From positions 6,200,001-6,264,000 of the forward strand of contig NZ_CP061913.1 of assembly GCF_019904175.1 (NCBI RefSeq): a stretch of 64,000 nucleotides of DNA, written 5' to 3'. This document shows, piece after piece, positions 61,829 to 64,000 of this stretch (position 1 is the stretch's first letter; every line of letters begins with the position of its first letter). This DNA is from Dactylosporangium vinaceum. Lineage in GTDB: Bacteria > Actinomycetota > Actinomycetes > Mycobacteriales > Micromonosporaceae. The position numbers were made by a program, and so were the translations under genes. Below the pieces are notes generated by a model that ran no database searches, was not told the DNA's origin, and worked only from the letters and a program-made list of their open reading frames with translations.

Positions 61829-62098
61829 ATGACTTCACGGATGCGGCGGCTGGCGGTCGTGGCGGTGCTCGGGATCGGGGCCGCGTTGCTGGCGCCCACG
61901 GCGCCGGCGCAGGCGTACGGCGCCTGCGCGGCCGGGACGATGTGTGGCTGGCTCTACTACTCCGACGCCGCCCGGACGCACCAGCAGGGCGGGCACACCA
62001 CCAACTGCCAGGGTGTCGTCCTGGACTGGGGCATCAAGTCCGGATACTCCACGTTCGTCTCCCAGGGCTGCGGCGGCGACGGGCCCGGGCCGGTCTGA
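61829..62098 (+). CDS. Small secreted Cys-containing protein (DUF6289-like)
   Basis: 89 residues. A Sec signal peptide (RRLAVVAVLGIGAALLAPTA, cleavage near PAQA) leaves about 60 residues with four Cys (GACAAG, TMCGWLYYSD, NCQG, SQGCGG), probably two disulfides. YYSDAARTHQQGGHTTNCQG resembles small secreted actinobacterial proteins of unknown role. The stop codon is 1 bp from the end of the convergent SDR gene. Confidence 0.75.
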   Translation: MTSRMRRLAVVAVLGIGAALLAPTAPAQAYGACAAGTMCGWLYYSDAARTHQQGGHTTNCQGVVLDWGIKSGYSTFVSQGCGGDGPGPV

Positions 62099-62099
62099 G

Positions 62100-62786
62100 T
62101 CAGAACGGCAGCGGGCCGCGCTCGTCCTGCAGCGTCCCGGTCGGGCCGTCCGGGCCGAGCGTGGCCCACCGCGCGACGACCGCGGCGCTCGGCCCCACCG
62201 GGCGGCCGATGCCGAACGCGGCGGTCATGTCGGTGGCGGTGGCGCCGGGCTCGACGGCGTTGAACCGGATACCGGGGTGGGCCTTGGCGTACTGGACCGT
62301 GAGCATCGTCGCGGCCGCCTTGGACGCCGCGTAGAGCGCCAGCGGCAGGCCGGACTCGGGGCGCTCGGGGTTGGTCACCGCCCAGAACGACCCCATGCTG
62401 CTGGAGACCGTGACCACCGTCGGGTTCGCCGACTTGCGCAGCAGGGGCAGGGCCGCCTCGGTGACGCGCACGATGCCCACGGCGTTGGTGTCGAACGCCA
62501 GCAGGGCGGTGGGCCCGTCGATCGGGCCGGCCGCGAGGATGCCCGCGTTGTGCACCAGGACGTCGAGGCGGCCCTCGGCCGCGCCGATCGTGTCGAGTGC
62601 GGCGCGCACGGATTCGTCGTCGGTCACGTCGAGCTGCACGAAGCGCGCGCCGAGGGTGGCCGCCGCGTGCGCGCCGCGCCCGGCGTCGCGGGCGCCGACA
62701 TACACGGTGTGGCCCAGCGCGAGCAGCCGGCCGGCGGTCTCGTAGCCGATGCCCTTGTTGGCCCCGGTGATCAGTGTCACGGTCAT
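62100..62786 (-). CDS. Short-chain dehydrogenase/reductase
   Basis: 228 residues, classical SDR. TLITGANKGIGYETAGRLL binds NADP(H), NAG occurs in LVHNAGIL, the catalytic Ser is in VTVSSSMGS, and YAASK carries Tyr and Lys. The substrate is unknown. Single gene. Confidence 0.92.
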   Translation of the reverse strand: MTVTLITGANKGIGYETAGRLLALGHTVYVGARDAGRGAHAAATLGARFVQLDVTDDESVRAALDTIGAAEGRLDVLVHNAGILAAGPIDGPTALLAFDTNAVGIVRVTEAALPLLRKSANPTVVTVSSSMGSFWAVTNPERPESGLPLALYAASKAAATMLTVQYAKAHPGIRFNAVEPGATATDMTAAFGIGRPVGPSAAVVARWATLGPDGPTGTLQDERGPLPF

Positions 62787-62888
62787 GCGGCAACGCTAGG
62801 CCGGGCCGCCGGGGCGAGCCGGAGCCCTGCTCAGCCGGGGGCCCGCCAGGACCCCCGCTGCGGGCCCGGCCCGCTCTACGCTTGGGGT

Positions 62889-63459
62889 GTGCGCGACGCG
62901 ACGAACACCCTCGGCGCCTTCCTGCGGGCCCGGCGCGAACTGGTGACCCCGGAGCTGGCGGGCATCCCCGACGTGGGGGTCCGGCGGACGCCGGGCCTGC
63001 GCCCTGTCACCGGGCCTCGCCCCGGGCGGCAACCAGCTGCGCGACCTGTTCCTGGACCCGGCCGAGCAGGCGCTGCACCCCGACTGGGAGTCGGTCACGG
63101 AGTGCTTCGTCGCCAACCTGCGCCAGGCGGTGGGCGGCGACGTCGACGATCCGCGGTTCATCGAGCTGACCGGCGAGCTGACCCTGGCCAGCCCCCGCTT
63201 CCGCCGGCTCTGGGCCCGCCACGAGATCCGCGGCCAGCGCGGCACCCCGATCCGGCTGCGCCACCCGCAGGTCGGCGAGCTGACCCTCAACCGCGAGCGG
63301 CTGGGCGTCGGCGGCACCGACGGCCTCATGATGATCGTCTACCACCCGGACCCCGGCTCGGCCGACGCCGACGCGCTCGCCCTGCTGGCCTCCGCGGACC
63401 TTCCCGCGGGCCGGGCGAGCGCGGCGGCACATCACGCGGAGGGCGCCAGGAACCGGTAG
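62889..63459 (+). pseudogene. Broken XRE/MmyB-type regulator
   Basis: Begins like a typical MmyB-type regulator (GAFLRARRELVTPELAGIPD, then RRTPGLR), then loses the helix-turn-helix and most of the sensor domain. After about 63000 the frame shifts and the C-terminal part resumes (NQLRDLFLDPAEQALHPDWES, then RFRRLWARHEIRGQ, ending at 63459). Roughly 110 residues are missing, so DNA binding is lost. Its 3' end overlaps the convergent malate synthase gene by 28 bp. Confidence 0.8.
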
Positions 63460-64000
63460 GCGTCGGTCGTGAAGAACGGCGGCAGGTGCTCCTGCAGCGC
63501 GGCCCGCTCGAACACCTCCGCCACCGCGGCCGGGTGGCGCAGGTCGAGCTCGGCCAGGGCCGCGGCGTACAGCTCGCGGACCGTCTGCGCCGTGACCGTG
63601 CCGCCGCCCGCGAGCGGGGTGTTGTGGTGCAGCCACTGCCACACCTGGCAGCGGGCGATCTCGGCGGTGGCGGCGTCCTCCATGAGGTTCGACAGTGCCA
63701 CCGCGCCGGCGCCGCCGAGCCAGGCGTCGAGGTACGAGAGCGAGACGTCGATGTTGGAACGCAGCCCTTCGAGGGTCACCTGTCCCGGCGTCTTGTCGAC
63801 GGCGAGCAGGTCGGTGGCGGTGACGTCGACGTCGTCGCGGCGGCGGGCGAGCTGGTTGGGGCGGTCGCCGAGGACCTGGTCGAACGCGGCGCGGGCCACC
63901 TCGACCAGGCCCGGGTGGGCGACCCAGGAGCCGTCGAACCCGTCGCCGGCCTCGCGCTGCTTGTCGGCGCTGACCTTCGCCACCGCGGCGGCGTTGACGG
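63432..64000 (-). CDS. aceB: Malate synthase (partial, C-terminal part)
   Basis: The gene runs off the window edge, so only about the last 190 residues are seen: REAGDGFDGSWVAHPGLV, then GQVTLEGLRSNIDVSLSYLDAWLGGAGAVALSNLMEDAATAEI and RCQVWQWLHHN, all typical of malate synthase A. It condenses glyoxylate and acetyl-CoA to malate in the glyoxylate cycle. The catalytic Asp lies in the NLMEDAATAEI region. Any partner gene such as isocitrate lyase is outside the window. Confidence 0.93.
   Translation of the reverse strand, partial: VNAAAVAKVSADKQREAGDGFDGSWVAHPGLVEVARAAFDQVLGDRPNQLARRRDDVDVTATDLLAVDKTPGQVTLEGLRSNIDVSLSYLDAWLGGAGAVALSNLMEDAATAEIARCQVWQWLHHNTPLAGGGTVTAQTVRELYAAALAELDLRHPAAVAEVFERAALQEHLPPFFTTDAYRFLAPSA

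Overview
The window is high-GC DNA (most third codon positions are G or C, with many GTG starts) from a motile, spore-type actinobacterium. A complete flagellin gene, an ergothioneine-type glutamate-cysteine ligase, LCP and FhaA cell-envelope proteins, a DUF574 methyltransferase, a BTAD regulator and several large STAND/LuxR-type ATPase regulators point to Micromonosporaceae-like relatives (Actinoplanes, Dactylosporangium or similar). The genus is inferred from gene content. No rRNA, tRNA or CRISPR array was recognised.

Layout. 0.2-4 kb: lon, with an HspR/HAIR-like operator, and a membrane protein carrying a Clp N-terminal-like domain. 4.6-12.3 kb: a flavin monooxygenase/TetR divergent pair, a PP2C phosphatase, a STAND ATPase regulator and a degenerate flavohaemoglobin-like protein. 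12.4-24 kb: a secreted CAP protein, glutamate-cysteine ligase, a PRPP synthetase paralogue, a giant BTAD regulator, a haemerythrin, a P450 and a lipase cluster. 24-31 kb: an unidentified 805-residue protein with decayed phospholipase-D repeats, a second flavin monooxygenase, and a complete IS3-family element. 31-42.6 kb: a tightly overlapping L-arabinose operon (lipoprotein, ATPase, two permeases, araB, araD, araA) beside two paralogous LacI regulators. 43-54 kb: LCP protein, FHA protein, M20 peptidase, EcsC protein, methyltransferase, a WYL regulator facing a DNA glycosylase, and flagellin with a textbook terminator. 55-64 kb: a beta-lactamase-fold pseudoenzyme, an oxidoreductase/VOC/adenylate kinase run, a LuxR-type ATPase, a MarR/monooxygenase pair, a secreted peptide, an SDR enzyme, a broken XRE regulator and the end of malate synthase.

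How the genes work together. The arabinose operon is the clearest unit: import by a YtfQRT/YjfF-type ABC system, then isomerase, kinase and epimerase feeding D-xylulose 5-phosphate to the pentose phosphate pathway. TGTTAGCG half-sites lie over its promoter and before one LacI gene. Other divergent pairs (TetR/monooxygenase, WYL/glycosylase, MarR/monooxygenase) each have an inverted repeat in the shared promoter. Most other genes look like single-gene accessory units.

Most striking are the non-coding features. Long intergenic stretches hold unrelated GC-rich tandem arrays. A 47-bp palindromic repeat occurs once inside a coding sequence and once between genes. A second repeat family lies just downstream of two unrelated genes in the same orientation. 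A 30-bp repeat carries the stop codon of the BTAD regulator. Four proteins keep a recognisable enzyme fold but have altered catalytic residues. I did not find one convincing new multi-gene system. The best candidates for new biology are the dead-PLD protein, the decayed flavohaemoglobin-like protein and the dispersed repeats.
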